This document shows, piece by piece, positions 15,240 to 30,974 of a stretch of DNA of 64,000 nucleotides. Numbering within the stretch: the first letter of the stretch is position 1; every line of letters starts with the position of its first letter. The translations under genes were made by a program, and so were the position numbers. A model generated the notes under the pieces. The model did no database searches. It worked only from the letters and a program-made list of their open reading frames with translations, and was not told the DNA's origin. Source of the DNA: Arenicola marina (taxonomy: Eukaryota > Annelida > Polychaeta > Arenicolidae). Where the stretch lies: positions 31,536,133 to 31,600,132 of the forward strand of contig OZ025263.1 of NCBI GenBank assembly GCA_964019135.1. Direction: 5' to 3'.

Positions 15240-18200
15240 CAACAACGACAGATACGACAACAACGACGGATACGACAACAACGACAGATACGACAACAAC
15301 GACAGATACGACAAAAACGACAGAGATGAAAACAACGACAGATACGACGACAACGACAGATATGACAAGAACGACAGTTACGACAGATACGACAGCAACG
15401 ACAGATACGACAGATACGACAAGAACGACGGATACGACAACAACGACAGATACGACAACAACGACAGATACGACAACAAGGACAGATACGACAACAACGA
15501 CAGATACGACAACAACGACAGATGCGACAACAGAAACAGATATGACAGATATGACAACAACGACAGATATGACAACAACGACAGATACGACAACAACGAC
15601 AGATGGGACTCCGACAGATACGACGACAACGACAGATACGACAACAACGACAGATACGGCAGCAACGACAGATACGACAACAACGACAGATACGACGACA
15701 ACGACAGATACGACAACAACGACAGATCTGAAAACAGCGACAGATACGACAACAACGACGGATATGACAACAACGACAGATACGACAGCAACGACAGATA
15801 CGACAGATATGACAACAACGACAGATACAACAGCAACGACAGATACGACGACAATGACATATGAAACAACAACGACAGATACAACAACAACGACAGAGCC
15901 GACAACAACGACAGATATGACAACAACGACAGATACGACAACAACGACGGATACGACAACAACGACAGATACGACAACAACGACAGATACGACAACAACA
16001 ACAGACATGAAAACAACGACAGATATGGCAACAACGACAGATACGACAACAACGACGGATACGACAACAACGACAGACATGAAAACAACGACAGATACGG
16101 CGACAACGACAGATATGACAACAACGACAGATACGACAGATATGACAGATATGACAACAACGACAGGTACGACAGCAACTACAGATACGACAACAACGAC
16201 AGACATGAAAACAACGACAGATACGACGACAACGACAGATATGGCAACAACGACAGATACGACAGATATGACAACAACGACAGATACAACAACAACGACA
16301 GAGCCGAGAACAACGACAGAGGTGAAAACAACGACAGATATGACAACAACGACAGATACGACAACAACGACGGATACGACAACAACGACAGATACGACAA
16401 CAACGACAGATACGACAACAACGACAGAGATGAAAACAACGACAGATACGACGACAACGACAGATATGACAACAACGACAGATACGACAGATACGACAGC
16501 AACGACAGATACGACAGATACGACAACAACGACGGATACGACAACAACGACAGATACGACAACAACGACAGATACGACAATAAGGACAGATACGACAACA
16601 ACGACAGATACGACAAGAACGACAGATGCGACAACAGAAACAGATATGACAGATATGACAACAACGACAGATATGACAACAACGACAGATACGACAACAA
16701 CAACAGATACGACAACAACGAAAGATACGACAACAACGACAGATACGACGACAACACCAGATACGAAAACAACGACAGCTACGACAAAAACGACAGATAC
16801 GACAACGACGACAGATACGACAACAACGACAGAGATGAAAACAACGACAGATACGACGACAACGACAGATATGACAACAACGACAGATAGGACAGATACG
16901 ACAGCAACGACAGATACGACAGATACGACAAGAACGAAAGATATGACAACAACGACATATACGACAACAAGACTGATAGGACAACAACGACAGATACGAC
17001 GACAACGCCAGATACGACAACAACGACAGCTACGACAAAAACGACAGATACGACAACGACGACAGATACGACAACAACGACAGAGATGAGAACAACGACA
17101 GATACGACGACAACGACAGATATGACAACAACGACAGATACGACAGATACGACAGCAACGACAGATACGACAGATACGACAAGAACGACGGATACGACAA
17201 CAACGACAGATACGACAACAACGACAGATACGACAACAACGACAGATACGACAACAACGACAGATACGACAACAACGACAGATGCGACAACAGAAAGAGA
17301 TATGACAGATATGACAACAACGACAGATATGACAACAACGACAGATACGACAACAACGACAGATGCGACTCCGACAGATACGACGACAACGACAGATACG
17401 ACAACAACGACAGATACGACAGCAACGACAGATGTGACAACCACGACAGATACGACAACGACAGATATGACAACAACGACAGATACGACAACAACGACGG
17501 ATACGACGACAACGACAGATATGACAACGACGACAGATATGACAACAACAACAGATACGACAACAACGAAAGATATGACAACGACGACAGATACGACAAC
17601 AAGGACAGATACGACAACAACGACAGATACGACAACAACGACAGATGCGACAACAGAAACAGATATGACAGATATGACAACAACGACAGATATGACAACA
17701 ACGACAGATACGACAACAACGACAGATGCGACTCCGACAGATACGACGACAACGACAGATACGACAACAACGACAGATACGGCAGCAACGACAGATACGA
17801 CAACAACGACAGATACGACGACAACGACAGATACGACAACAACGACAGATATGAAAACAGCGACAGATACGCCAACAACGACGGATATGACAACAACGAC
17901 AGATACGACAGCAACGACAGATACGACAGATATGACAACAACGACAGATACAACAGCAACGACAGATACGACGACAATGACAGATGAAACAACAACGACA
18001 GATACAACAACAACGACAGAGCCGACAACAACGACAGATATGACAACAACGACAGATACGACAACAACGACGGATACGACAACAACGACAGATACGACAA
18101 CAACGACAGATACGACAACAACGACAGACGTGAAAACAACGACAGATATGACAACAACGACAGATACGACAACAACGACGGATACGACAACAACGACAGA

Positions 18201-18970
18201 CATGAAAACAACGACAGATAGGACGACAACGACAGATATGACAACAACGACAGATACGACAGATATGACAGATATGACAACAACGACAGATACGACAGCA
18301 ACGACAGATACGACAACAACGACAGACATGAAAACAACGACAGATACGACGACAACGACAGATAGGACAACAACGACAGATACGACAGATATGACAGATA
18401 TGACAACAACGACAGATACAACAACAACGACAGAGCCGACAACAACGACAGAGGTGAAAACAACGACAGATATGACAACAACGACAGATACGACAACAAC
18501 GACGGATACGACAACAACGACAGATACAACAACGACAGATACGACAACAACGACAGAGATGAAAACAACGACAGATACGACGACAACGACAGATATGACA
18601 ACAACGACAGATACGACAGATACGACAGCAACGACAGATACGACAGATACGACAACAACGACGGATACGACAACAACGACAGATACGACAACAACGACAG
18701 ATACGACAACAACGACAGATACGACAACAACGACAGATACGACAACAACGACAGATGCGACAACAGAAACAGATATGACAGATATGACAACAACGACAGA
18801 TATGACAACAAGACTGATACGACAACAACGACAGATACGACGACAACGCCAGATACGACAACAACGACAGAGATGAAAACAACGACAGATACGACGACAA
18901 CGACAGCTACGACAAAAACGACAGATACGACGACGACGACAGATACGACAACAACGACAGAGATGAAAAC
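15240..18970 (+). repeat. Zone B long block, copy 1 (partner 23,450-27,205)
   Basis: The variant order is shared with 23,450 to 27,205 at an offset of 8,208 to 8,235 bp. Landmarks in both include GATGGGACTCCG or GATGCGACTCCG units, ATGAAAACAACG blocks, the GAGATGAGAACA unit (17,083 and 25,297) and the first AAGACTGAT units. Small changes in the offset show unit gains and losses since duplication. The boundaries are approximate because the flanks are the same repeat. Confidence 0.8.
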
Positions 18971-19593
18971 AACGACAGATACGACGACAACGACAGATAT
19001 GACAACAAGACTGATACGACAACAACGACAGATACGACGACAACGCCAGATACGACAACAACGACAGATATGACAACAACGACAGATGCGACAACAGAAA
19101 CAGATATGACAGATATGACAACAACGACAGATATGACAACAAGACTGATACGACAACAACGACAGATACGACAACAACGACAGATACGACAACAATGACA
19201 GATACGACAACAACGACAGATACGACAACAACGACAGATGCGACAACAGAAACAGATATGACAGATATGACAACAACGACAGATATGACAACAAGACTGA
19301 TACGACAACAACGACAGATACGACGACAACGCCAGATACGACAACAACGACAGCTACGACAAAAACGACAGATACGACAACAAGACTGATACGACAACAA
19401 CGACAGGTACGACGACAACGACAGATACGACAACAACGACAGCTACGACAAAAACGACAGATACGACAACAAGACTGATACGACAACAACGACAGATACG
19501 ACAACAACGACAGATACGACAACAACGACAGATATGACAACAATGACAGATGCGACAACAGAAACAGATATGACTGATATGACAACAACGACA
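17395..19593 (+). repeat. 2,199-bp tandem duplication, copy 1
   Basis: The variant order matches 19,594 onward at a constant offset of 2,199 bp. A base difference at 18,928 versus 21,127 (GACGACGACG against GACAACGACG) is among the few seen. 2,199 is a multiple of 3 but not of 18, because the block contains several 17-bp and odd-length units. Confidence 0.9.
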
Positions 19594-21810
19594 GATACGA
19601 CAACAACGACAGATACGACAGCAACGACAGATGTGACAACCACGACAGATACGACAACGACAGATATGACAACAACGACAGATACGACAACAACGACGGA
19701 TACGACGACAACGACAGATATGACAACGACGACAGATATGACAACAACAACAGATACGACAACAACGAAAGATATGACAACGACGACAGATACGACAACA
19801 AGGACAGATACGACAACAACGACAGATACGACAACAACGACAGATGCGACAACAGAAACAGATATGACAGATATGACAACAACGACAGATATGACAACAA
19901 CGACAGATACGACAACAACGACAGATGCGACTCCGACAGATACGACGACAACGACAGATACGACAACAACGACAGATACGGCAGCAACGACAGATACGAC
20001 AACAACGACAGATACGACGACAACGACAGATACGACAACAACGACAGATATGAAAACAGCGACAGATACGCCAACAACGACGGATATGACAACAACGACA
20101 GATACGACAGCAACGACAGATACGACAGATATGACAACAACGACAGATACAACAGCAACGACAGATACGACGACAATGACAGATGAAACAACAACGACAG
20201 ATACAACAACAACGACAGAGCCGACAACAACGACAGATATGACAACAACGACAGATACGACAACAACGACGGATACGACAACAACGACAGATACGACAAC
20301 AACGACAGATACGACAACAACGACAGACGTGAAAACAACGACAGATATGACAACAACGACAGATACGACAACAACGACGGATACGACAACAACGACAGAC
20401 ATGAAAACAACGACAGATAGGACGACAACGACAGATATGACAACAACGACAGATACGACAGATATGACAGATATGACAACAACGACAGATACGACAGCAA
20501 CGACAGATACGACAACAACGACAGACATGAAAACAACGACAGATACGACGACAACGACAGATAGGACAACAACGACAGATACGACAGATATGACAGATAT
20601 GACAACAACGACAGATACAACAACAACGACAGAGCCGACAACAACGACAGAGGTGAAAACAACGACAGATATGACAACAACGACAGATACGACAACAACG
20701 ACGGATACGACAACAACGACAGATACAACAACGACAGATACGACAACAACGACAGAGATGAAAACAACGACAGATACGACGACAACGACAGATATGACAA
20801 CAACGACAGATACGACAGATACGACAGCAACGACAGATACGACAGATACGACAACAACGACGGATACGACAACAACGACAGATACGACAACAACGACAGA
20901 TACGACAACAACGACAGATACGACAACAACGACAGATACGACAACAACGACAGATGCGACAACAGAAACAGATATGACAGATATGACAACAACGACAGAT
21001 ATGACAACAAGACTGATACGACAACAACGACAGATACGACGACAACGCCAGATACGACAACAACGACAGAGATGAAAACAACGACAGATACGACGACAAC
21101 GACAGCTACGACAAAAACGACAGATACGACAACGACGACAGATACGACAACAACGACAGAGATGAAAACAACGACAGATACGACGACAACGACAGATATG
21201 ACAACAAGACTGATACGACAACAACGACAGATACGACGACAACGCCAGATACGACAACAACGACAGATATGACAACAACGACAGATGCGACAACAGAAAC
21301 AGATATGACAGATATGACAACAACGACAGATATGACAACAAGACTGATACGACAACAACGACAGATACGACAACAACGACAGATACGACAACAATGACAG
21401 ATACGACAACAACGACAGATACGACAACAACGACAGATGCGACAACAGAAACAGATATGACAGATATGACAACAACGACAGATATGACAACAAGACTGAT
21501 ACGACAACAACGACAGATACGACGACAACGCCAGATACGACAACAACGACAGCTACGACAAAAACGACAGATACGACAACAAGACTGATACGACAACAAC
21601 GACAGGTACGACGACAACGACAGATACGACAACAACGACAGCTACGACAAAAACGACAGATACGACAACAAGACTGATACGACAACAACGACAGATACGA
21701 CAACAACGACAGATACGACAACAACGACAGATATGACAACAATGACAGATGCGACAACAGAAACAGATATGACTGATATGACAACAACGACAGATACGAC
21801 AACAACGACA
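19594..21810 (+). repeat. 2,199-bp tandem duplication, copy 2
   Basis: Near-identical second copy, ending close to 21,810, where the two sequences take different variants (GCAACGACAGATGTG against AACAACGACAGATACG). Confidence 0.9.
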
Positions 21811-22109
21811 GATACGACAACAACGACAGATACGACAAAAACGACAGATACGACAACAAGACTGATACGACAACAACGACAGATACGACAACAACGACAG
21901 CTACGACAAAAACGACAGATACGACAACGACGACAGATACGACAACAACGACAGAGATGAAAACAACGACAGATACGACGACAACGACAGATACGACAAC
22001 AACGACAGCTACGACGACAACGACAGATACGACAACAACGACAGCTACGACAAAAACGACAGCTACGACGACAACGACAGATACGACAACAACGACAGCT
22101 ACGACGACA

Positions 22110-23030
22110 ACGACAGATACGACAACAACGACAGCTACGACAAAAACGACAGATACGACAACGAGACTGATACGACAACAACGACAGCTACGACGACAAC
22201 GACTGATACGACAACAACGACAGCTACGACAAAAACGACAGATACGACAACAAGACTGATACGACAACAACGACAGATACGACAACAACGACAGCTACGA
22301 CAAAAACGACAGATACGACAACGACGACAGATACGACAACAACGACAGAGATGAAAACAACGACAGATACGACGACAACGACAGATATGACAACAAGACT
22401 GATACGACAACAACGACAGATACGACGACAACGCCAGATACGACAACAACGACAGATATGACAACAACGACAGATGCGACAACAGAAACAGATATGACAG
22501 ATATGACAACAACGACAGATACGACAACAACGACAGATACGACAACAACGACAGCTACGACAAAAACGACAGATACGACAACAAGACTGATACGACAACA
22601 ACGACAGATACGACAACAACGACAGCTACGACAAAAACGACAGATACGACAACGACGACAGATACGACAACAACGACAGAGATGAAAACAACGACAGATA
22701 CGACGACAACGACAGATATGACAACAAGACTGATACGACAACAACGACAGATACGACGACAACGACAGATACGACGACAACGCCAGATACGACAGCAACG
22801 ACAGCTACGACAAAAACGACAGATACGACAACAAGACTGATACGACAACAACGACAGATACGACGACAACGACAGATACGACAACAACGACAGCTACGAC
22901 AAAAACGACAGATACGACAACAAGACTGATACGACAACAACGACAGCTACGACAAAAACGACAGATACGACAACGACGACAGATACCACAACAACGACAG
23001 AGATGAAAACAACGACTGATACGACGACAA
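22110..23030 (+). repeat. 0.9-kb block, copy 1 (partner 27,420-28,340)
   Basis: The order of 17-bp units and AGCTACGACAAAAACG composites recurs at a constant offset of 5,310 bp. The copies differ by single bases, such as GCAACG at 22,795 against ACAACG at 28,105. Confidence 0.85.
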
Positions 23031-23449
23031 CGACAGATATGACAACAACGACAGACATGAAAACAGCGACAGATACGACAACAACGACGGATATGACAAC
23101 AACGACAGATACGACAGCAACGACAGATACGACAGATATGACAACAACGACAGATACGACGACAATGACAGATGGGACAACAACGACAGATACAACAACA
23201 ACGACAGAGCCGACAACAACGACAGATATGACAACAACGACAGATACGACAACAACGACAGAGATGAAAACAACCACAGATACGACGAGAACGACAGATA
23301 TGACAACAACGACATATACGACAGATATGACAGATATGACAACAACGACAGATACGACAGCAACAACAGATACGATGACAATGACAGATGTGACAACAAC
23401 GACAGATACAACAACAACGACAGAGCCGACAACAACGACAGATATGACA

Positions 23450-26400
23450 ACAACGACAGATACGACCACAACGACGGATACGACAACAACGACAGATACG
23501 ACAACAACGACAGATACGACAACAACGACAGAGATGAAAACAACGACAGATACGACGACAACGACAGATATGACAAGAACGACAGATACGACAGATACGA
23601 CAGCAACGACAGATACGACAGATACGACAAGAACGACGGATACGACAACAACGACAGATACGACAACAACGACAGATACGACAACAAGGACAGATACGAC
23701 AACAACGACAGATACGACAACAACGACAGATGCGACAACAGAAACAGATATGACAGATATGACAACAACGACAGATATGACAACAACGACAGATACGACA
23801 ACAACGACAGATGGGACTCCGACAGATACGACGACAACGACAGATACGACAACAACGACAGATACGGCAGCAACGACAGATACGACAACAACGACAGATA
23901 CGACGACAACGACAGATACGACAACAACGACAGATCTGAAAACAGCGACAGATACGACAACAACGACGGATATGACAACAACGACAGATACGACAGCAAC
24001 GACAGATACGACAGATATGACAACAACGACAGATACAACAGCAACGACAGATACGACGACAATGACAGATGAAACAACAACGACAGATACAACAACAACG
24101 ACAGAGCCGACAACAACGACAGATATGACAACAACGACAGATACGACAACAACGACGGATACGACAACAACGACAGATACGACAACAACGACAGATACGA
24201 CAACAACGACAGACATGAAAACAACGACAGATATGGCAACAACGACAGATACGACAACAACGACGGATACGACAACAACGACAGACATGAAAACAACGAC
24301 AGATACGGCGACAACGACAGATATGACAACAACGACAGATACGACAGATATGACAGATATGACAACAACGACAGGTACGACAGCAACTACAGATACGACA
24401 ACAACGACAGACATGAAAACAACGACAGATACGACGACAACGACAGATATGGCAACAACGACAGATACGACAGATATGACAACAACGACAGATACAACAA
24501 CAACGACAGAGCCGAGAACAACAACAGAGGTGAAAACAACGACAGATATGACAACAACGACAGATACGACAACAACGACGGATACGACAACAACGACAGA
24601 TACGACAACAACGACAGATACGACAACAACGACAGAGATGAAAACAACGACAGATACGACGACAACGACAGATATGACAACAACGACAGATACGACAGAT
24701 ACGACAGCAACGACAGATACGACAGATACGACAACAACGACGGATACGACAACAACGACAGATACGACAACAACGACAGATACGACAATAAGGACAGATA
24801 CGACAACAACGACAGATACGACAAGAACGACAGATGCGACAACAACGACAGATGTGACAACCACGACAGATACGCCAACGACAGATAGGACAACAACGAC
24901 AGATACGACAACAACAACAGATACGACAACAACGAAAGATACGACAACAACGACAGATACGACGACAACACCAGATACGAAAACAACGACAGCCACGACA
25001 AAAACGACAGATACGACAACGACGACAGATACGACAACAACGACAGAGATGAAAACAACGACGGATACGACGACAACGACAGATATGACAACAACGACAG
25101 ATACGACAGATACGACAGCAACGACAGATACGACAGATACGACAAGAACGAAAGATATGACAACAACGACATATACGACAACAAGACTGATACGACAACA
25201 ACGACAGATACGACGACAACGCCAGATACGACAACAACGACAGCTACGACAAAAACGACAGATACGACAACGACGACAGATACGACAACAACGACAGAGA
25301 TGAGAACAACGACAGATACGACGACAACGACAGATATGACAACAACGACAGATACGACAGATACGACAGCAACGACAGATACGACAGATACGACAAGAAC
25401 GACGGATACGACAACAACGACAGATACGAGAACAACGACAGATACGACAACAACGACAGATACGACAACAACGACAGATACGACAACAACGACAGATGCG
25501 ACAACAGAAAGAGATATGACAGATATGACAACAACGACAGATATGACAACAACGACAGATACGACAACAACGACAGATGCGACTCCGACAGATACGACGA
25601 CAATGACAGATACGACAACAACGACAGATACGACAGCAACGACAGATGCGACAACAACAACAGATACGTCAACAACGACAGATGTGACAACCACGACAGA
25701 TACGACAACGACAGATATGACAACAACGACAGATACGACAACAACGACGGATACGACGACAACGACAGATATGACAAGGACGACAGATATGACAACAACA
25801 ACAGATACGACAACAACGAAAGATATGACAACGACGACAGATACGACAACAAGGACAGATACGACAACAACGACAGATACGACAACAAGGACAGATGCGA
25901 CAACAGAAACAGATATGACAGATATGACAACAACGACAGATATGACAACAACGACAGATACGACAACAACGACAGATGCGACTCCGACAGATACGACGAC
26001 AACGACAGATACGACAACAACGACAGATACGGCAGCAACGACAGATACGACAACAACGACAGATACGACGACAACGACAGATACGACAACAACGACAGAT
26101 ATGAAAACAGCGACAGATACGCCAACAACGACGGATATGACAACAACGACAGATACGACAGCAACGACAGATACGACAGATATGACAACAACGACAGATA
26201 CAACAGCAACGACAGATACGACGACAATGACAGATGAAACAACAACGACAGATACAACAACAACGACAGAGCCGACAACAACGACAGATATGACAACAAC
26301 GACAGATACGACAACAACGACGGATACGACAACAACGACAGATACGACAACAACGACAGATACGACAACAACGACAGACATGAAAACAACGACAGATATG

Positions 26401-27205
26401 ACAACAACGACAGATACGACAACAACGACAGACATGAAAACAACGACAGATATGACAACAACGACAGATACGACAACAACGACGGATACGACAGATATGA
26501 CAGATATGACAACAACGACAGATACGACAGCAACGACAGATACGACAACAACGACAGACATGAAAACAACGACAGATACGACGACAACGACAGATATGAC
26601 AACAACGACAGATACGACAGATATGACAGATATGACAACAACGACAGATACAACAACAACGACAGAGCCGACAACAACGACAGAGGTGAAAACAACGACA
26701 GATATGACAACAACGACAGATACGACAACAACGACGGATACGACAACAACGACAGATACGACAACAACGACAGATACGACAACAACGACAGAGATGAAAA
26801 CAACGACAGATACGACGACAACGACAGATATGACAACAACGACAGATACGACAGATACGACAGCAACGACAGATACGACAGATACGACAACAACGACGGA
26901 TACGACAACAACGACAGATACGACAACAACGACAGATACGACAACAACGACAGATACGACAACAACGACAGATACGACAACAACGACAGATGCGACAACA
27001 GAAACAGATATGACAGATATGACAACAACGACAGATATGACAACAAGACTGATACGACAACAACGACAGATACGACGACAACGCCAGATACGACAACAAC
27101 GACAGAGATGAAAACAACGACAGATACGACGACAACGACAGCTACGACAAAAACGACAGATACGACAACGGCGACAGATACGACAACAACGACAGAGATG
27201 AAAAC
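23450..27205 (+). repeat. Zone B long block, copy 2
   Basis: Counterpart of 15,240 to 18,970. It lacks the second copy of the 2,199-bp block found after copy 1, so that later duplication affected only the first. Confidence 0.8.
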
Positions 27206-27419
27206 AACGACAGATACGACAACAAGACTGATACGACAACAACGACAGATACGACAACAACGACAGCTACGACAAAAACGACAGATACGACAACGACGAC
27301 AGATACGACAACAACGACAGAGATGAAAACAACGACAGATACGACGACAACGACAGATATGACAACAAGACTGATACGACAACAAGACTGATACGACAAC
27401 AACGACAGCTACGACGACA

Positions 27420-28340
27420 ACGACAGATACGACAACAACGACAGCTACGACAAAAACGACAGATACGACAACAAGACTGATACGACAACAACGACAGCTA
27501 GGACGACAACGACTGATACGACAACAACGACAGCTACGACAAAAACGACAGATACGACAACAAGACTGATACGACAACAACGACAGATACGACAACAACG
27601 ACAGCTACGACAAAAACGACAGATACGACAACGACGACAGATACGACAACAACGACAGAGATGAAAACAACGACAGATACGACGACAACGACAGATATGA
27701 CAACAAGACTGATACGACAACAACGACAGATACGACGACAACGCCAGATACGACAACAACGACAGATATGACAACAACGACAGATGCGACAACAGAAACA
27801 GATATGACAGATATGACAACAACGACAGATACGACAACAACGACAGATACGACAACAACGACAGCTACGACAAAAACGACAGATACGACAACAAGACTGA
27901 TACGACAACAACGACAGATACGACAACAACGACAGCTACGACAAAAACGACAGATACGACAACGACGACAGATACGACAACAACGACAGAGATGAAAACA
28001 ACGACAGATACGACGACAACGACAGATATGACAACAAGACTGATACGACAACAACGACAGATACGACGACAACGACAGATACGACGACAACGCCAGATAC
28101 GACAACAACGACAGCTACGACAAAAACGACAGATACGACAACAAGACTGATACGACAACAACGACAGATACGACGACAACGACAGATACGACAACAACGA
28201 CAGCTACGACAAAAACGACAGATACGACAACAAGACTGATACGACAACAACGACAGCTACGACAAAAACGACAGATACGACAACGACGACAGATACGACA
28301 ACAACGACAGAGATGAAAACAACGACTGATACGACGACAA
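27420..28340 (+). repeat. 0.9-kb block, copy 2
   Basis: Partner of 22,110 to 23,030 at +5,310 bp. With the 8.2-kb-spaced blocks it shows that zone B grew by at least three duplications of different sizes. Confidence 0.85.
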
Positions 28341-30974
28341 CGACAGATATGACAACAAGACTGATACGACAACAACGACAGATACGACGACAACGCCAGA
28401 TACGACAACAACGACAGATATGACAACAACGACAGATGCGACAACAGAAACAGATAGGACAGATATGACAACAACGACAGATATGACAACAAGACTGATA
28501 CGACAACAACGACACATACGACAACAACGGCAGATACGACAACAACGACAGATACGACAACAACGACAGATACGACAACAACGACAGATGCGACAACAGA
28601 AACAGATATGACAGATATGACAACAACGAGAGATATGACAACAGGACTGATACGACAACAACGACAGATACGACGACAACGCCAGATACGACAACAACGA
28701 CAGATATGACAACAACGACAGATGCGACAACAGATACAGATATGACAGATATGACAACAACGACAGATATGACAACAAGACTGATACGACAACAACGACA
28801 GCTACAACAAAAACGACAGATACGACAACAAGACTGATACGACAACAACGACAGATACGACGACAACGCCAGATACGACAACAACGACAGCTACGACAAA
28901 AACGACAGATACGACAACGACGACAGATACGACAACAACGACAGAGATGAAAATAACGACAGATACGACGACAACGACAGATATGACAACAAGACTGATA
29001 CGACAACAACGACAGATACGACGACAACGCCAGATACGACAACAACGACAGCTACGACAAAAACGACAGATACGACAACGACGACAGATACGACAACAAC
29101 GACAGAGATGAAAACAACGACAGATACGACGACAACGACAGATATGACAACAACGACAGATACGACAACAACGACAGATACGACAAGAACGACGGATACG
29201 ACAACAACGACAGATACGACAACAACGACAGATACGACAACAACGACAGATACGACAACAACGACAGATGCGACAACAGAAACAGATATGACAGATATGA
29301 CAACAACGACAGATATGACAACAACGACAGATACGACAACAACGACAGATGCGACTCCGACAGATACGACGACAACGACAGATACAACAACAACGACAGA
29401 TACGACAGCAACGACAGATACGACGACAACAACAGATACGTCAACAACGACAGATGTGACAACCACGACAGATACGACAACGACAGATATGACAACAACG
29501 ACAGATACGACGACAACGCCAGATACGACAACAACGAGAGCTACGACAAAAACGACAGATACGACAACAACGACGGATACGACGACAACGACAGATATGA
29601 CAACGACGACAGATATGACAACAACAACAGATACGACAACAACGAAAGATATGACAACAACGACAGATATGACAACAAGACTGATACGACAACAACGACA
29701 GATACGACAACAACGCCAGATACGACAACAACGACAGCTACGACAAAAACGACAGATACGACAACAACGACAGATACGACAACAACGACAGATATGACAA
29801 CAACGACAGATACGACAAAAACGACATTGACGACGAAAACGACAGATATGACAACAACGACAGATACGACAACAACGACAGAGCCGACAACAACGACAGA
29901 TATGACAACAACGACAGATACGACAACAACGACGGATACGACAACAACGACAGATACGACAGGTGCGACAGATACGACAACAACGACAGAGATGAAAACA
30001 ACGACAGATACGACGACAACGACAGATATGACAACAACGACAGATACGACAGATATGACAGATATGACAACAACGACAGATACGACAGCAACAACAGATA
30101 CGATGACAATGACAGATGTGACAACAACGACAGATACAACAACAACGACAGAGCCGACAACAACGACAGATATGACAACAACGACAGATACGACAACAAC
30201 GACCGATACGACAACAACGACAGATACGACGACAACGACAGATATGAAAACAACGACAGATACGACGACAACGACAGATATGACAAGAACGACAGATACG
30301 ACAGATACGACAGCAACGACAGATACGACAGATACGACAAGAACGACGGATACGACAACAACGACAGATACGACAACAACGACAGATACGACAAGGACAG
30401 ATACGACAACAAAGACAGATACGACAACAACGACAGATGCGACAACAGAAACAGATATGACAGATATGACAACAACGACAGATATGACAACAACGACAGA
30501 TACGACAACAACGACAGATGCGACTCCGACAGATACGACGACAACGACAGATACGACAACAACGACAGATACGGCAGCAACGACAGATGCGACAACAACG
30601 ACAGATACGTCAACAACGACAGATATGACAACAACGACTGATACGACAACAACGACATTGACGACGAAAACGACAGATATGACAACAACGACAGATACGA
30701 CAACAACGAAAGATATGACAACAACGACAGATACGACAACAACGACGGATATGACAACAACGACAGATACGACAACAACGACAGATACAACAACAACGAC
30801 AGATACAACAACAACGACAGATATGACAACAACGACAGATACGACAAAACAGACAGATACAACAACAACGACAGATTCGACAACAACGACAGATACGAAA
30901 ACAACGACAGATACGACAACAACGACAGATACGACAACAACGACAGATACGACAAAAAAACAGGTACGACAGAT

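Larger units (their letters stand above)
6995..17089 (+). other. Thr-rich open frame, zone A part 2 (doubtful coding)
   Basis: This continues the TTTTTD frame for about 3,360 residues after the 1-bp slip near 6971. It overlaps the end of the previous frame by the 4 bases ATGA, which arises simply because the GAT ATG variant contains TGA in another frame. It stays in phase to about 16,968, where the first 17-bp unit (ACAACAAGACTGAT) changes frame and reading stops at 17,089. No non-repeat protein domain is present. Ten kilobases in one phase is notable beside the constant frame changes just downstream, but the unit is itself a quasi-triplet repeat, so slippage tends to add or remove multiples of three. 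A long mucin exon and a non-coding array both fit. Confidence 0.25.
16965..29690 (+). repeat. Zone B: array rich in 17-bp frame-breaking units
   Basis: From about 16,968 a shortened unit, ACAACAAGACTGATACG (17 bp), appears about forty times before 29.7 kb and only a few times after (about 31,815, 34,026, 40,566, 42,347). None is seen before 16.9 kb. Each shifts the plus-strand Thr frame by one base. Between 18.8 and 23 kb they recur every 89 bp (five units minus one base) or at larger spacings, so no frame stays Thr-rich for long. The unit often stands beside AACGCCAGAT, ACAGCTACG and ACAAAAACG variants, forming short composite repeats. This pattern is what a non-coding satellite would show. 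Confidence 0.9.

Noticed and set aside
6571..18900. Minus-strand open frame of about 4,100 codons reading SVVVVV/LSLLSY/ICRCCR repeats
   Set aside because: It exists only because the 18-bp consensus lacks stops on both strands. It drifts between repeat types at every 17-bp unit and has no start context or domain.
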